This document shows, in pieces, positions 9,762 to 18,952 of a stretch of 36,882 bases of DNA. The notes beneath the pieces were generated by a model. That model ran no database searches. It saw only the letters and a program-made list of their open reading frames with translations, and was not told the DNA's origin. The DNA is from Anaerolineae bacterium (GTDB lineage Bacteria; Chloroflexota; Anaerolineae; J102). Made by a program: the position numbers and the translations under genes. The stretch lies in the NCBI GenBank assembly GCA_015485435.1, contig WFTO01000222.1, positions 1-36,882 of the forward strand. The letters are read 5' to 3'. Numbering within the stretch: position 1 is the first letter of the stretch; each line of letters begins with the position of its first letter.

Positions 9762-11207
9762 ATGAACAAGCCAACCACAACATACACATTTGCTGATTTT
9801 CGCGCTCGATATCCAGACTGCGATGGCTTTCAGGTTCTGAATGAGCTGCGCCAACAGGAATATCGGCGCCTGGATCAACAAGGCCATGTCTATTTGGACT
9901 ATACAGGGGGCGGACTGTATCCCGATAAATTGGTTCGCGAACATAGTGAATTCTTGCGAAAAACGGTGTTAGGGAACCCTCATTCACAAAATCCCACTTC
10001 TCTGGCGTCGACCCACCTGATGCAACAGGCGCGTCAGGATGTGCTGCGTTATTTTCGAGCCGATCCACAGGACTATACGGTAATTTTTACAGCCAACGCC
10101 AGCGCCGCCCTGAAGCTTGTAGGCGAGAGTTATCCCTTCCAACCAGGCAGTCATTTTTGTCTTTTGGCCGATAATCACAACTCGGTTCAAGGCATCCGGG
10201 AGTTCGCGCGGCATAAAGGCACTCGGATCACCTATGTGCCGTTGGATCCGCACCGTCTTTGTTGTCCCGACCTACGTCCCTATTTGGAACATTGGGATGC
10301 AGACAAGCCCAACTTGTTTGCCATGCCAGCTCAGTCAAACTTCTCTGGTGTCCAACACCCCTTGACGGCCATCGAACTGGCTCATGAGCTCGGGTATGAT
10401 GTCATTTTAGATGCGGCGGCGTTTGTACCAACGAACCGTTTGGATTTGAGGGTGATCAAGCCCGATTTTGTGCCTATTTCATTTTACAAAATGTTTGGTT
10501 ATCCAACGGGCGTGGGCGCATTGATTGCCCGACGGAGTGCGCTCGCCAAGTTGGTGCGGCCCTGGTTCGGCGGCGGCACAGTGCAATTGGTTTCCACACG
10601 CGCGGATTTACACATCCTGGCCGATGACTACGAAGCCTTTGAAGATGGCACGCCCAATTATCTTCTTCTTCCCGCCATCAGCATGGGGTTGCGCTTGATG
10701 GAATCGTTGGATGCGGATCGTATCCATCGATGGGTTATGGCGCTCACAGGCTATCTGTTAGAAGAGATGCAAGCGTTAAAGCACGACAACGGCGCTCCAT
10801 TGGTTCGAATTTATGGTCCCACAGACACCTCCGCCCGCGGTGGAAGCATCGCCTTTAACCTCATGGATCCCCGAGGTGAATTTTTTCCTTACCAATTGGT
10901 GGAAAAAGAAGCCAATACCCGGAACATCTCCATTCGAGCAGGATGTTTTTGCAATCCGGGCGCGGGTGAATTCAGTTTGGATATCTCAGCCGAGGATGTG
11001 CGGCGTTGCGTGAAGGCAGCGACTGTGGATGGGCAATTTGATGTCAATCGCTATCATGAATGTCTTGGAAGCAAACCGAGCGGCGCGGTGCGCGCTTCCT
11101 TAGGCATGGTGACCAACTTTGAAGATATCGCTTATTTCCTCAACTTTCTTGCCACTTATCTCAATCGCTTCGCGCCCAACATCGCGGCAAAAGCCCCAAC
11201 GTGTTGA
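9762..11207 (+). CDS. Class V aminotransferase, MoCo-sulfurase N-terminal-domain-like (cysteine desulfurase fold)
   Basis: PLP-lysine context ISFYKMFGYPTGVGALIARR and IRAGCFCNPGAGE resemble eukaryotic MOCOS/ABA3 N-domain; no MOSC domain. Start set at MNKPTTTYTF (ORF open from 9723). Confidence 0.85.
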   Translation: MNKPTTTYTFADFRARYPDCDGFQVLNELRQQEYRRLDQQGHVYLDYTGGGLYPDKLVREHSEFLRKTVLGNPHSQNPTSLASTHLMQQARQDVLRYFRADPQDYTVIFTANASAALKLVGESYPFQPGSHFCLLADNHNSVQGIREFARHKGTRITYVPLDPHRLCCPDLRPYLEHWDADKPNLFAMPAQSNFSGVQHPLTAIELAHELGYDVILDAAAFVPTNRLDLRVIKPDFVPISFYKMFGYPTGVGALIARRSALAKLVRPWFGGGTVQLVSTRADLHILADDYEAFEDGTPNYLLLPAISMGLRLMESLDADRIHRWVMALTGYLLEEMQALKHDNGAPLVRIYGPTDTSARGGSIAFNLMDPRGEFFPYQLVEKEANTRNISIRAGCFCNPGAGEFSLDISAEDVRRCVKAATVDGQFDVNRYHECLGSKPSGAVRASLGMVTNFEDIAYFLNFLATYLNRFAPNIAAKAPTC

Positions 11208-11295
11208 TGGTAAAATAAGAGAGTGCGATGACTCAAAGGCCTGAGGTGGATCACCATTGGATCTGACATCAAGCCAGAACGCACCTACGCCTTGG

Positions 11296-12633
11296 TCAAT
11301 CCTGGACGCGTTCTTCTAACGAAGCCAGTGAATATTCCAGCTGCGCCAGAGCGTCGCGAAGGTTTTCGGTAGGGCGTGCAGGGGAGTATTGAGGCGAGCG
11401 CTGTTTGCGTCGAAAGCGTAGACGCCGTTCTCCCTTCTCCAACGTTTTGCGGACCACGTCGATATCGAAGTTGGCTTTGCGCATTGCATCCAACTCCTCC
11501 GCCACAAGGCGGCGCGTAATGGGGATGCCATGGCGGGCGAGGATGGCCTTCAACTCGCGATATTGGTTTTCCAGATCCAGGGTCACCGATCGGTATCCGT
11601 GTTGTGCGATGGTGACGCGAGCGGAATAGCGCATGATGTTGTAAAAAGCCATTTCGAAATCGGTGGGGCGAGGTTCGATCAGGATAATATCGATATCGGG
11701 ATAACGACGACGCAGTTGTTTAATGTGATACGCCAAGCCACTACGCATGGAAATCCGCATGAATTGAGAGAGAACCGCCTGTGCCCCCTTTTCGCTGATG
11801 AACTGACCATCTTCTCCGAGCAAAGGGATAGATTTCTTTTGGCTATTGTCAATAGGCACCAGGGGATTAATGCAAACAATCAATCGGGCACCGGCTTCGA
11901 TGGCGATGTCGAGACTGGCGTTGCCACGTACTGCACCATCCACAAATTCCTGATCGCCAATCCGCACAGGACGATACAGCAACGGAACGGCACTGGAGGC
12001 GGCGATGGCTTTGCTGATGGGGACATGTTCCCAACCTGGCGCGCCGAACACAACGCGTTTTCCAGTGTCCAGATCCGTAGCGATCACATAAAGTTCGCGC
12101 TCCACATCGCGAAAATCATCACTGAGCCCATACTCCTTCCATAACCCCTGGACAAACTGTTCCAGCACGCGATTATCGTAGAGGCCAGAAGGTAGTGCTT
12201 CGGTTAATGACCAAAGGACATCAAACAAATTCATATCATTTCGATGTCGCAGATAATGCGAGAGGGCGTTTTTGATGGTTTTGGGGAAGCGAACGCCTTT
12301 GCGTATAAATTCATGGGTGTTCAGGGCAAAAAGATGACGGGGTAAAATGCGCGACGCCCCTGGTTCGGCGCCATCAAGAGCGCGCATCATCTCCGATGGC
12401 GTGATGCCTCGGGCCAGCATGCTACCGACAAGCGCCCCGGCGCTGGTCCCCACGATGATGTCAAAATCGTTGACCGTACGGTCTAAAAGCATGGCGTCGA
12501 TGGCTCGCAAGGCGCCCACTTCGTAAACCGCGCCCGTTAACCCCCCACCAGCCAGCACAATCGCTGTCTTCGATGGTTCGGTATGGGGTAAATTTTCGAT
12601 GAATTCTGGTTGATATCCAGTAATGATGGACAT
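11296..12633 (-). CDS. Patatin-like phospholipase family protein
   Basis: 445 aa; oxyanion GGGLTGAVYEVGAL, nucleophile elbow GTSAGALVGS, DGAVRGNASLDIAIEAGA (DG dyad). Confidence 0.93.
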   Translation of the reverse strand: MSIITGYQPEFIENLPHTEPSKTAIVLAGGGLTGAVYEVGALRAIDAMLLDRTVNDFDIIVGTSAGALVGSMLARGITPSEMMRALDGAEPGASRILPRHLFALNTHEFIRKGVRFPKTIKNALSHYLRHRNDMNLFDVLWSLTEALPSGLYDNRVLEQFVQGLWKEYGLSDDFRDVERELYVIATDLDTGKRVVFGAPGWEHVPISKAIAASSAVPLLYRPVRIGDQEFVDGAVRGNASLDIAIEAGARLIVCINPLVPIDNSQKKSIPLLGEDGQFISEKGAQAVLSQFMRISMRSGLAYHIKQLRRRYPDIDIILIEPRPTDFEMAFYNIMRYSARVTIAQHGYRSVTLDLENQYRELKAILARHGIPITRRLVAEELDAMRKANFDIDVVRKTLEKGERRLRFRRKQRSPQYSPARPTENLRDALAQLEYSLASLEERVQD

Positions 12634-12649
12634 GATATCCAGGACTTTG

Positions 12650-13273
12650 TCAAGAGGAGGATGCTGTGCCCGAATTCGCCTGGGAGCTGGAATCGTCGTG
12701 ATGGTTTGGGGGCGAATCCCTCCCCTCAGTCACTTCGAGGAGTTTGTCAACGCTGGCCATCAGCTTTTCAACCTGGCTTTCCAAGGTTTTGATATCTTCA
12801 TGTGTGGGAACGTTGAGCTTATTCAAGGCGGCATCTAGCTTGATGTCGGGCAAGAGCCCTTTGGCCGTTGCGGCTGCACCTCCGTAAAGTTCCTTGCGCA
12901 GACGATCCGCTTCTTCTTGTGCAAGTTCACCTTTAGCAACCAACGCTTCAATGCGATGATCGATTTCCTCTTCTAGAAGATGCAAAACGTTGATGGAAGA
13001 CGAAACAGACTTTTTGAGGTAGTCGATGGGCGCGCTTCCGGTTCGAATTAAGGCGGTGAGGATTGACTTGGGCAAAAAGCCCGAACGTTTTTTCTCCCGT
13101 TCAAAAATAATTTGCGACAGGGTGATGCTGGTAAGATCCTCACCCGATTCATGATCAATCACCTGGATATCTTCACCCTGTTGAATCATCATGGCGATAT
13201 CATCTAGCGTGACATACCGTTTGCTGGCCAGATCGTATAATTTTCGGTTGGGATAGCGTTTAATGGTTCGCAT
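12650..13273 (-). CDS. phaR: Polyhydroxyalkanoate synthesis regulator PhaR-like with phasin-like C-terminus
   Basis: MRTIKRYPNRKLYDLASKRYVTLDDIAMMIQQGEDIQVIDHESGEDLTSITLSQIIFE is the PHB/PHA accumulation regulator N-domain; alpha-helical charged C-terminus. Start set at MRTIKRY (ORF open to 13312). Confidence 0.88.
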   Translation of the reverse strand: MRTIKRYPNRKLYDLASKRYVTLDDIAMMIQQGEDIQVIDHESGEDLTSITLSQIIFEREKKRSGFLPKSILTALIRTGSAPIDYLKKSVSSSINVLHLLEEEIDHRIEALVAKGELAQEEADRLRKELYGGAAATAKGLLPDIKLDAALNKLNVPTHEDIKTLESQVEKLMASVDKLLEVTEGRDSPPNHHDDSSSQANSGTASSS

Positions 13274-13787
13274 ATGGCCCGGGTCCTTTCGTTGCAGGGA
13301 GGTTTTTCTCATTATAGGCAGGCATGCCGCGTTGTGTCAACTCTATCGATGTCAAGAAGGGAAAAACAAAGCATTGCCAATGCAACAAATAGTAACACCC
13401 GACCGGCGCACAAGTTCCTCTGACAACATTGCCTCGACACAAAAAATGATCGTACGCTCGCGCCAAACAGGGGCATAAGGGACTTCATTTATCCGCCCGC
13501 CATGGATATGCGTCGCCACTCAGTTTGCGGCATTCGGAACAAGGAACACTGGGGGCAGCATGTTCTCGTAATCATCTATGCGTCCAGTCTGCCCTTTCTC
13601 AAATAACCCTTTTCCTCGATAGACCTATTTGTGACCGTGCCCCCGTCATTGTCACTGCAAAGTCACTATAACCCCATTCCGCGACTAACGTCTGCACCCG
13701 TTCTAAGAATCTGGACACGATGGATTTTCATTCGCATCGGCCTGGACAAGCCCGCCATTGAAATGTTCTAAAAATTGAATGAATAGC

Positions 13788-13867
13788 ACGCTGATGACGC
13801 AGAGTAGAAAGGGAAAATAAGAAAAAATCTGCGAAAACACAGTCCGTTGCATCTACGTCATCAGCGT
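13788..13867. repeat. Palindromic interspersed-repeat-like element
   Basis: Perfect 12-bp inverted repeat ACGCTGATGACG (13788-13799) / CGTCATCAGCGT (13856-13867) around an A-rich core GAAAAAATCTGCGAAAA, in a noncoding region. Confidence 0.65.
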
Positions 13868-13986
13868 TCCCATGGTCATCGGTATCGACGCATCACGCCT
13901 CAGTCGGACCCACGTCCCACCACTGAATCCACGTTCTTACTGCCACGAGATGATCCTTGCGCCATGATTGTCCGTTGCAACGCTCA

Positions 13987-14622
13987 TCAATCCTCCGTCA
14001 ATAAGCCCAACACCAGAGAGCGGGTGAGTGTTCCCAACAGACGATAGTGGGAGGTGCTGGCATTTTCGGCGAGCTGACGACCAAAATCGGGCAGCCAACG
14101 AGCGAGATGATTGCGGATGAAATACTGCAAAGCACTCTCAACAGCGGGATCTGGGACGTTGGCATTGGTGCGCAGCAACGCGCTCAGACAGGCCAGCTCC
14201 ACACCTGCATGATCCGGCGCATCCAAATGCAGCCAGTGTTCATCCATATGCAAAGTGGCAGGATCGAAACTCACAGACGCGTAAAAGGCGGCCACCTGAT
14301 GGGTGATGGGGCCCCATAGACGGCGGGTGCGCTGAGCCGATTCGTAAGGAGGTAGATAGCGCCCCGAAACAGGCACGAAAAAAAGCGCGTCGTAATCCGC
14401 CCTCAAGTCGGGCAAAGGGTCCGCCTCGTTTGAGAAATCATCAGTGAGGCCCAGCCCCTCATGCAACACTCCGATGGCCTCCGTGAAAGCGATCGTCAGT
14501 CTGCCATTGGGGCGATGAAGATACATGGCAGCCAGCATATCCGCGGCCCGAGCGTAAAAACGTTGTTCGTGTTGATTCATAGTCATGAGAACCATCGAGG
14601 CCAGGCCGCCAGACTCTGCCAA
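13987..14622 (-). CDS. TorD/DmsD-family molybdoenzyme maturation chaperone
   Basis: 211 aa, adjacent to ttrA; LRADYDALFFVPVSGRYLPPYESAQR...WGPITHQVAAFYASVSFD...HLDAPDHAGVELACLSALL typical of TorD-like chaperones. Confidence 0.88.
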   Translation of the reverse strand: MAESGGLASMVLMTMNQHEQRFYARAADMLAAMYLHRPNGRLTIAFTEAIGVLHEGLGLTDDFSNEADPLPDLRADYDALFFVPVSGRYLPPYESAQRTRRLWGPITHQVAAFYASVSFDPATLHMDEHWLHLDAPDHAGVELACLSALLRTNANVPDPAVESALQYFIRNHLARWLPDFGRQLAENASTSHYRLLGTLTRSLVLGLLTED

Positions 14623-14657
14623 CCAGCAGAGTCGCGAGGCGGCCTGGCGTAAAGGGA

Positions 14658-17600
14658 TCAGATTTTTTCGACTTTGACGGGGATTGCCTGTCGAGCATTG
14701 GAGCCGACCACAAAGTCAGCCAGGGTGGAAAATCCTTTCCGCGAGGGATCGGCAATGCCCAGGAGGTTGCTGGCGACGCCTTTGCCTCGCAAACCGCTGG
14801 CGTGCCACACTTTGTTCTCAATGGTCTCATCTCGGGCTCCCAGTCCCCAGTGACCATAGCCATGTTCAATGCCCACAGTACCGGGCCGAATGCCTTTGCG
14901 CACCGAAATCACACCTTCGACGCTGCCGCCAGGACTGGTGACCCGCACCCGATCGCCGCTACGCAAACCAAGCTTGATCGCATCACTTTGATGCATGACG
15001 ATGGCATTGCTGGGTTGTAATGCGGAAAGTCGTGGCGCACCTATGGACGGCGGAGACATCAATTGCGATTTTGTGGAGACCATTTTGAAGGGCCATTCCG
15101 AAGGAGGATACACTTCATCGATGGGGGTCTCATCAGCGAAAACAGGCTCTCGCCAGGTGGGAACGCCGACGAAGCGTTTACCGTTCATGCTGTTACGAGT
15201 CGTGCCCAATTTCTCATTGTAAATTTGTAGGGGTTTGCCGTAGCGATGAGTGAGCCAGTCACCTTGATACGCGTACTTTTCATCCTCAAAACGACCGCCA
15301 CGAGCCAGCACGTAAGCAACCTTGCGCTGTTCTTCCGGCTTGAGCACTGAAGTGATCTTGTCCCATATGCGCTCCACCCCCGTGAGCTGAAGTTCTTCAT
15401 CTGAAATATCGGGGACGGGTTCTTTGTCGAAGGCGGTATTGGCCGTAATACGCAGGAACCAATCTTCGGGATGGTTGAGTGGATGCAGGTTGCCATCCGC
15501 ATCAGGGATGGCGTCATCACCGAATCCAGGTAGCCCCATCTTCCTGGCTAGGGCGATGAGAAAGCTTTCCATACAAATGGGATCGCCATCAGGGGTTTTG
15601 GCCAGCGGGGGTTCCACCACGGGCCAGCGCACTGAATTCACCTTGGTGAGATACGCGGCCCAAGGATGCGCGTTGCCCCAGGTTTCGTAGAGCACCGTGT
15701 CAGGGACAATGTAATCGGCATAGGCGCTGGTCTCGTTGATGAAGGGATCGATGGCAATGATTAGGGGAATGATTTTGGGGTCAGCCATGGCTTTTTTGGC
15801 GCTCTCAAACAGGCCCGATTGCCCATAGAAGGGATTCGTGTTCCAAAAGATCATGGCTTTGATGGGATAAGGGTAGCCGCTGAGCGCGCCGTTGAGATAT
15901 TCGGGCTGGATAGCCATAGAGAATGGATACCAGGGCGCTTGTGCGGGATAAGGGTTTTGTCCTGCATCCTTTTTTCTCTTGAACTCGGTTGTTTTCTCAT
16001 AAGGAAAGCCACGACGACTGATGCGCACACCTTTGGGTTTGACTTTGCCCTCGAATTTGACCAGATTGTAGCGCGGTTTGGGCCCAAGATCTGCATAATG
16101 TCCGCCTCCAGCGCTGGTTCCACCCTTCCAGTTGAGATTACCGACCAGAGCATTGAGCATAACGATGGCGTAGGCGGTGTAAAATCCGGTGCTGTGCATG
16201 GTGCCCCCGTGGCAGTCAGCCACTGCTTTGCGACCATGGCTGGTGAATTCGTCGGCCAATTCCTCGATGGTTTCTACGGGGATGCCGCATCCGGCGCTGT
16301 ATTCTTCCAACGTACGGGAAAAGGCTTCTTCTTTTAACAGCTGCAGGCTGGTTTTCACAGCGACGTTTTCGCCGTTGATCGCCACAACGCCATCGTAAAA
16401 GAGGAGGGCAGGACCTGTGGCGTTGGCGTGGGCGACAGGCTGTCCGCTAGCTTCGTCAATAACCACAAAAGTGTCATTTTCCCCCTCTTCGGCCAGCCCC
16501 ACCTGTGATCCGCGCAAGAATTTTCCGAAATCCGGTCGATCCTCGTCCACGATGACCAGATGGGTGGCATTGGACCAGCTAGGCTCACCCGCAGCTTTGG
16601 CAGCATCTGCGTTGGGTTGGGCCAGGAAATGCGCATTATACCGTTCGTTCTCCAATATCCAACGGATCATACCCATGGCCAGAGCTGCATCGGTGCCTGG
16701 CTTCACCGGCACCCAGCGGCTGCGCGCCCCTGCAGCAATACTATCAGCATTGGTCAACACCGGATCCACCACTACATAGGTGAGCTTGCCGTCGCTTCGT
16801 CCCTCGGCCACCATCTTGCCCGAACGTTTGAAGGGGTTGCCGGCGTTGGCGGGCGCCGTGCCGATGGTGAGCAAAAATTCGGTGTTCTTGAAATCGGGTT
16901 TGAGATGAGGATACTTCTTCCAATCATCCAGCAATGCGGCATAGCCCGCTCGCATGGAAAGACCGCAATTGCCACGATGCCCCGTGAAATTGATGCTGCC
17001 AAAAGAAAGCACAGAGAAGCGTTTGGCCAATCCCAATCGTCCTTCCTTGAAACCAGCGATGAAGGCGAGTTGATTGGCTTTAGGGCCCAACTCCGGCGCT
17101 TCAGGGTCGATAGGGGTCTCCAGGTCGCGAATGGCGCGTAAACCATCCACATGGCCTTCGCCAAACAGATCGCCACCTTCGACCACCTCTTCCAGCAGCT
17201 GCTCGAAGGAGATAGGTTGCCATTGGCCGCTGCCGCGTGGTCCCACTCGTTTGAGCGGTGTCAGCACCCGATAGGGATCATAGAGTTTGTCCAATACGGC
17301 GTTGCCCCGCCCACATGCGGTGGAACGATGCTTCATGCCCTTATCCTGGTAGGCGCTAAGCATCAGGTAACTTTCTTTGATGGGGGTCTGGTAATCTAAG
17401 AAGGGGTCAGCGGAGAGGATATGATAGGGATTGCCGCTGACGCGCAACACTTTACCTGTCTGTTTGTCCACTCGTACGCGCACACCGCACAGCGTCGTGC
17501 AACCAACGCACACCGTATTGGCCAGATATTGATCTGGGTTGGGAGTCACCTTGCCCGTCTGTCGGTCTACGGTGAATTCCGGCTTGGGCGCATTTCCCGC

Positions 17601-17738
17601 CAGGGGGTCCAGAGGGTGAGCGCCAGCCCACCAGCCCTTACTGATGCCCTTAAGCGTGCTGGCATAGCCTGCACCAAACACTGTGAGCGCACCAGCAGCG
17701 CCCAACGCTTTGAAGAAATCACGTCGATTAAGAGTCAT
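14658..17738 (-). CDS. ttrA: Tetrathionate reductase catalytic subunit A-like molybdopterin oxidoreductase (Tat-exported)
   Basis: 1026 aa; Tat signal NRRDFFK, CVGCTTLC...ACGRGNAV [4Fe-4S] motif, putative Mo-ligand Cys in GHRGNCGLSMRAG, TtrA-like ISFEQLLEEVVEGGDLFGEGHVDGLRAIRDLETPID; in ttrB-ttrC-ttrA order. Confidence 0.88.
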   Translation of the reverse strand: MTLNRRDFFKALGAAGALTVFGAGYASTLKGISKGWWAGAHPLDPLAGNAPKPEFTVDRQTGKVTPNPDQYLANTVCVGCTTLCGVRVRVDKQTGKVLRVSGNPYHILSADPFLDYQTPIKESYLMLSAYQDKGMKHRSTACGRGNAVLDKLYDPYRVLTPLKRVGPRGSGQWQPISFEQLLEEVVEGGDLFGEGHVDGLRAIRDLETPIDPEAPELGPKANQLAFIAGFKEGRLGLAKRFSVLSFGSINFTGHRGNCGLSMRAGYAALLDDWKKYPHLKPDFKNTEFLLTIGTAPANAGNPFKRSGKMVAEGRSDGKLTYVVVDPVLTNADSIAAGARSRWVPVKPGTDAALAMGMIRWILENERYNAHFLAQPNADAAKAAGEPSWSNATHLVIVDEDRPDFGKFLRGSQVGLAEEGENDTFVVIDEASGQPVAHANATGPALLFYDGVVAINGENVAVKTSLQLLKEEAFSRTLEEYSAGCGIPVETIEELADEFTSHGRKAVADCHGGTMHSTGFYTAYAIVMLNALVGNLNWKGGTSAGGGHYADLGPKPRYNLVKFEGKVKPKGVRISRRGFPYEKTTEFKRKKDAGQNPYPAQAPWYPFSMAIQPEYLNGALSGYPYPIKAMIFWNTNPFYGQSGLFESAKKAMADPKIIPLIIAIDPFINETSAYADYIVPDTVLYETWGNAHPWAAYLTKVNSVRWPVVEPPLAKTPDGDPICMESFLIALARKMGLPGFGDDAIPDADGNLHPLNHPEDWFLRITANTAFDKEPVPDISDEELQLTGVERIWDKITSVLKPEEQRKVAYVLARGGRFEDEKYAYQGDWLTHRYGKPLQIYNEKLGTTRNSMNGKRFVGVPTWREPVFADETPIDEVYPPSEWPFKMVSTKSQLMSPPSIGAPRLSALQPSNAIVMHQSDAIKLGLRSGDRVRVTSPGGSVEGVISVRKGIRPGTVGIEHGYGHWGLGARDETIENKVWHASGLRGKGVASNLLGIADPSRKGFSTLADFVVGSNARQAIPVKVEKI

Positions 17739-18952
17739 TGTACGCCTCCTTTGGGCAAAACAACAACTTGATCTTGAGCATCGAAAGCATCGTTTACAAC
17801 GTCATCTTCCGGTTCAGCCGCATCATAGTTGCGCCACGGCAAGAACCAGGTAAAAAGAATAAAAAGGAAAAGCCAGAACGCCCAGTTAGAAATCACCTGC
17901 ATTACCCCTTTGCTACCCCAAAATTCGGGGTGATATTGGTAAAACCCGGCTGTGGTCTTGGGAATCTCCTGACCCCCAATAACCGTGTCCCACCGAAACA
18001 ACCACACACCAGCGATGGTGACCAGCGCCGAAAGTATGAGGAGGGGACGGATGCGACGCAAGCGAGGAATGAGCATCACAAGGGCAGGGATCATCAGGGA
18101 AAGCACAATCTCAATAAGCACAGTCTCCGTGAAGCGCTCCCTAAACATGAAGCGGATGACCTCCAGATAGGAGCCATAGGAATAAAAGAAACCAATGCTA
18201 TACCAAAAGAGACGGATGGTAAGGTCGGTGATGATAGTCCAGCCCAACAATACGGCTAAGCGGTCGATGAGAGTCCAGTTAATGCGACCCTTCTCATTCC
18301 GCACCATAAGCCAGGTCAAAACCAACATAAAAGCGATACCGCTGACCATAGCCGATACCAGAAAGATAAGGGGCATAAGCGGAGTGTGCCACAAAGGCCG
18401 GGCCCGCACCACGCCCAGTATGTAGCCAGTGTAGCCATGCACCGCGATGGCGAAGGGAATGCCGATGGCTCCCAAAATGTAACTCCATTTGTGATCCCGT
18501 TTTTCGGTTTCGGATGTCACCTCATGAGAGCCCAGGGCCAGGAACGCATAGAATTTTTGTTTGCTGCCAGAAGCTTGCTGGGCTTTGCGGGCAAAACCGG
18601 CCCGAAATGCGTAGACGCCTTCCAGTGCGATAAGCAATGGATATGTCGTCAATAAAAAGACACCCCAACTCATAGGCGATGTGACATGGGTGTGATAAAA
18701 CAGGGAATAAAAACGCCCCTGCTGCTCCAAATCAGCGATCAGATTCAATGGAGCGGCTATCAGCACCGTAAAGGCCACGATGAGTGAGAGTTTGGCAATA
18801 GGACGATAGTGCTCATCGCCGAAGACATAGGTGAGGGCAGAAATGAGAAATGCGGCCGCACTCAGACCCGTAAAAAAGAAGTATTGGGGAATGGCTAAGC
18901 TCCAATCAACGCCATGGAGTGCGTTGATGATTTCAATAATGTACGGATTCAT
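17735..18952 (-). CDS. ttrC: NrfD/TtrC-like membrane quinol oxidase subunit
   Basis: 405 aa polytopic protein with NrfD-type features; overlaps ttrB and ttrA by 4 nt each. Confidence 0.87.
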   Translation of the reverse strand: MNPYIIEIINALHGVDWSLAIPQYFFFTGLSAAAFLISALTYVFGDEHYRPIAKLSLIVAFTVLIAAPLNLIADLEQQGRFYSLFYHTHVTSPMSWGVFLLTTYPLLIALEGVYAFRAGFARKAQQASGSKQKFYAFLALGSHEVTSETEKRDHKWSYILGAIGIPFAIAVHGYTGYILGVVRARPLWHTPLMPLIFLVSAMVSGIAFMLVLTWLMVRNEKGRINWTLIDRLAVLLGWTIITDLTIRLFWYSIGFFYSYGSYLEVIRFMFRERFTETVLIEIVLSLMIPALVMLIPRLRRIRPLLILSALVTIAGVWLFRWDTVIGGQEIPKTTAGFYQYHPEFWGSKGVMQVISNWAFWLFLFILFTWFLPWRNYDAAEPEDDVVNDAFDAQDQVVVLPKGGVQ

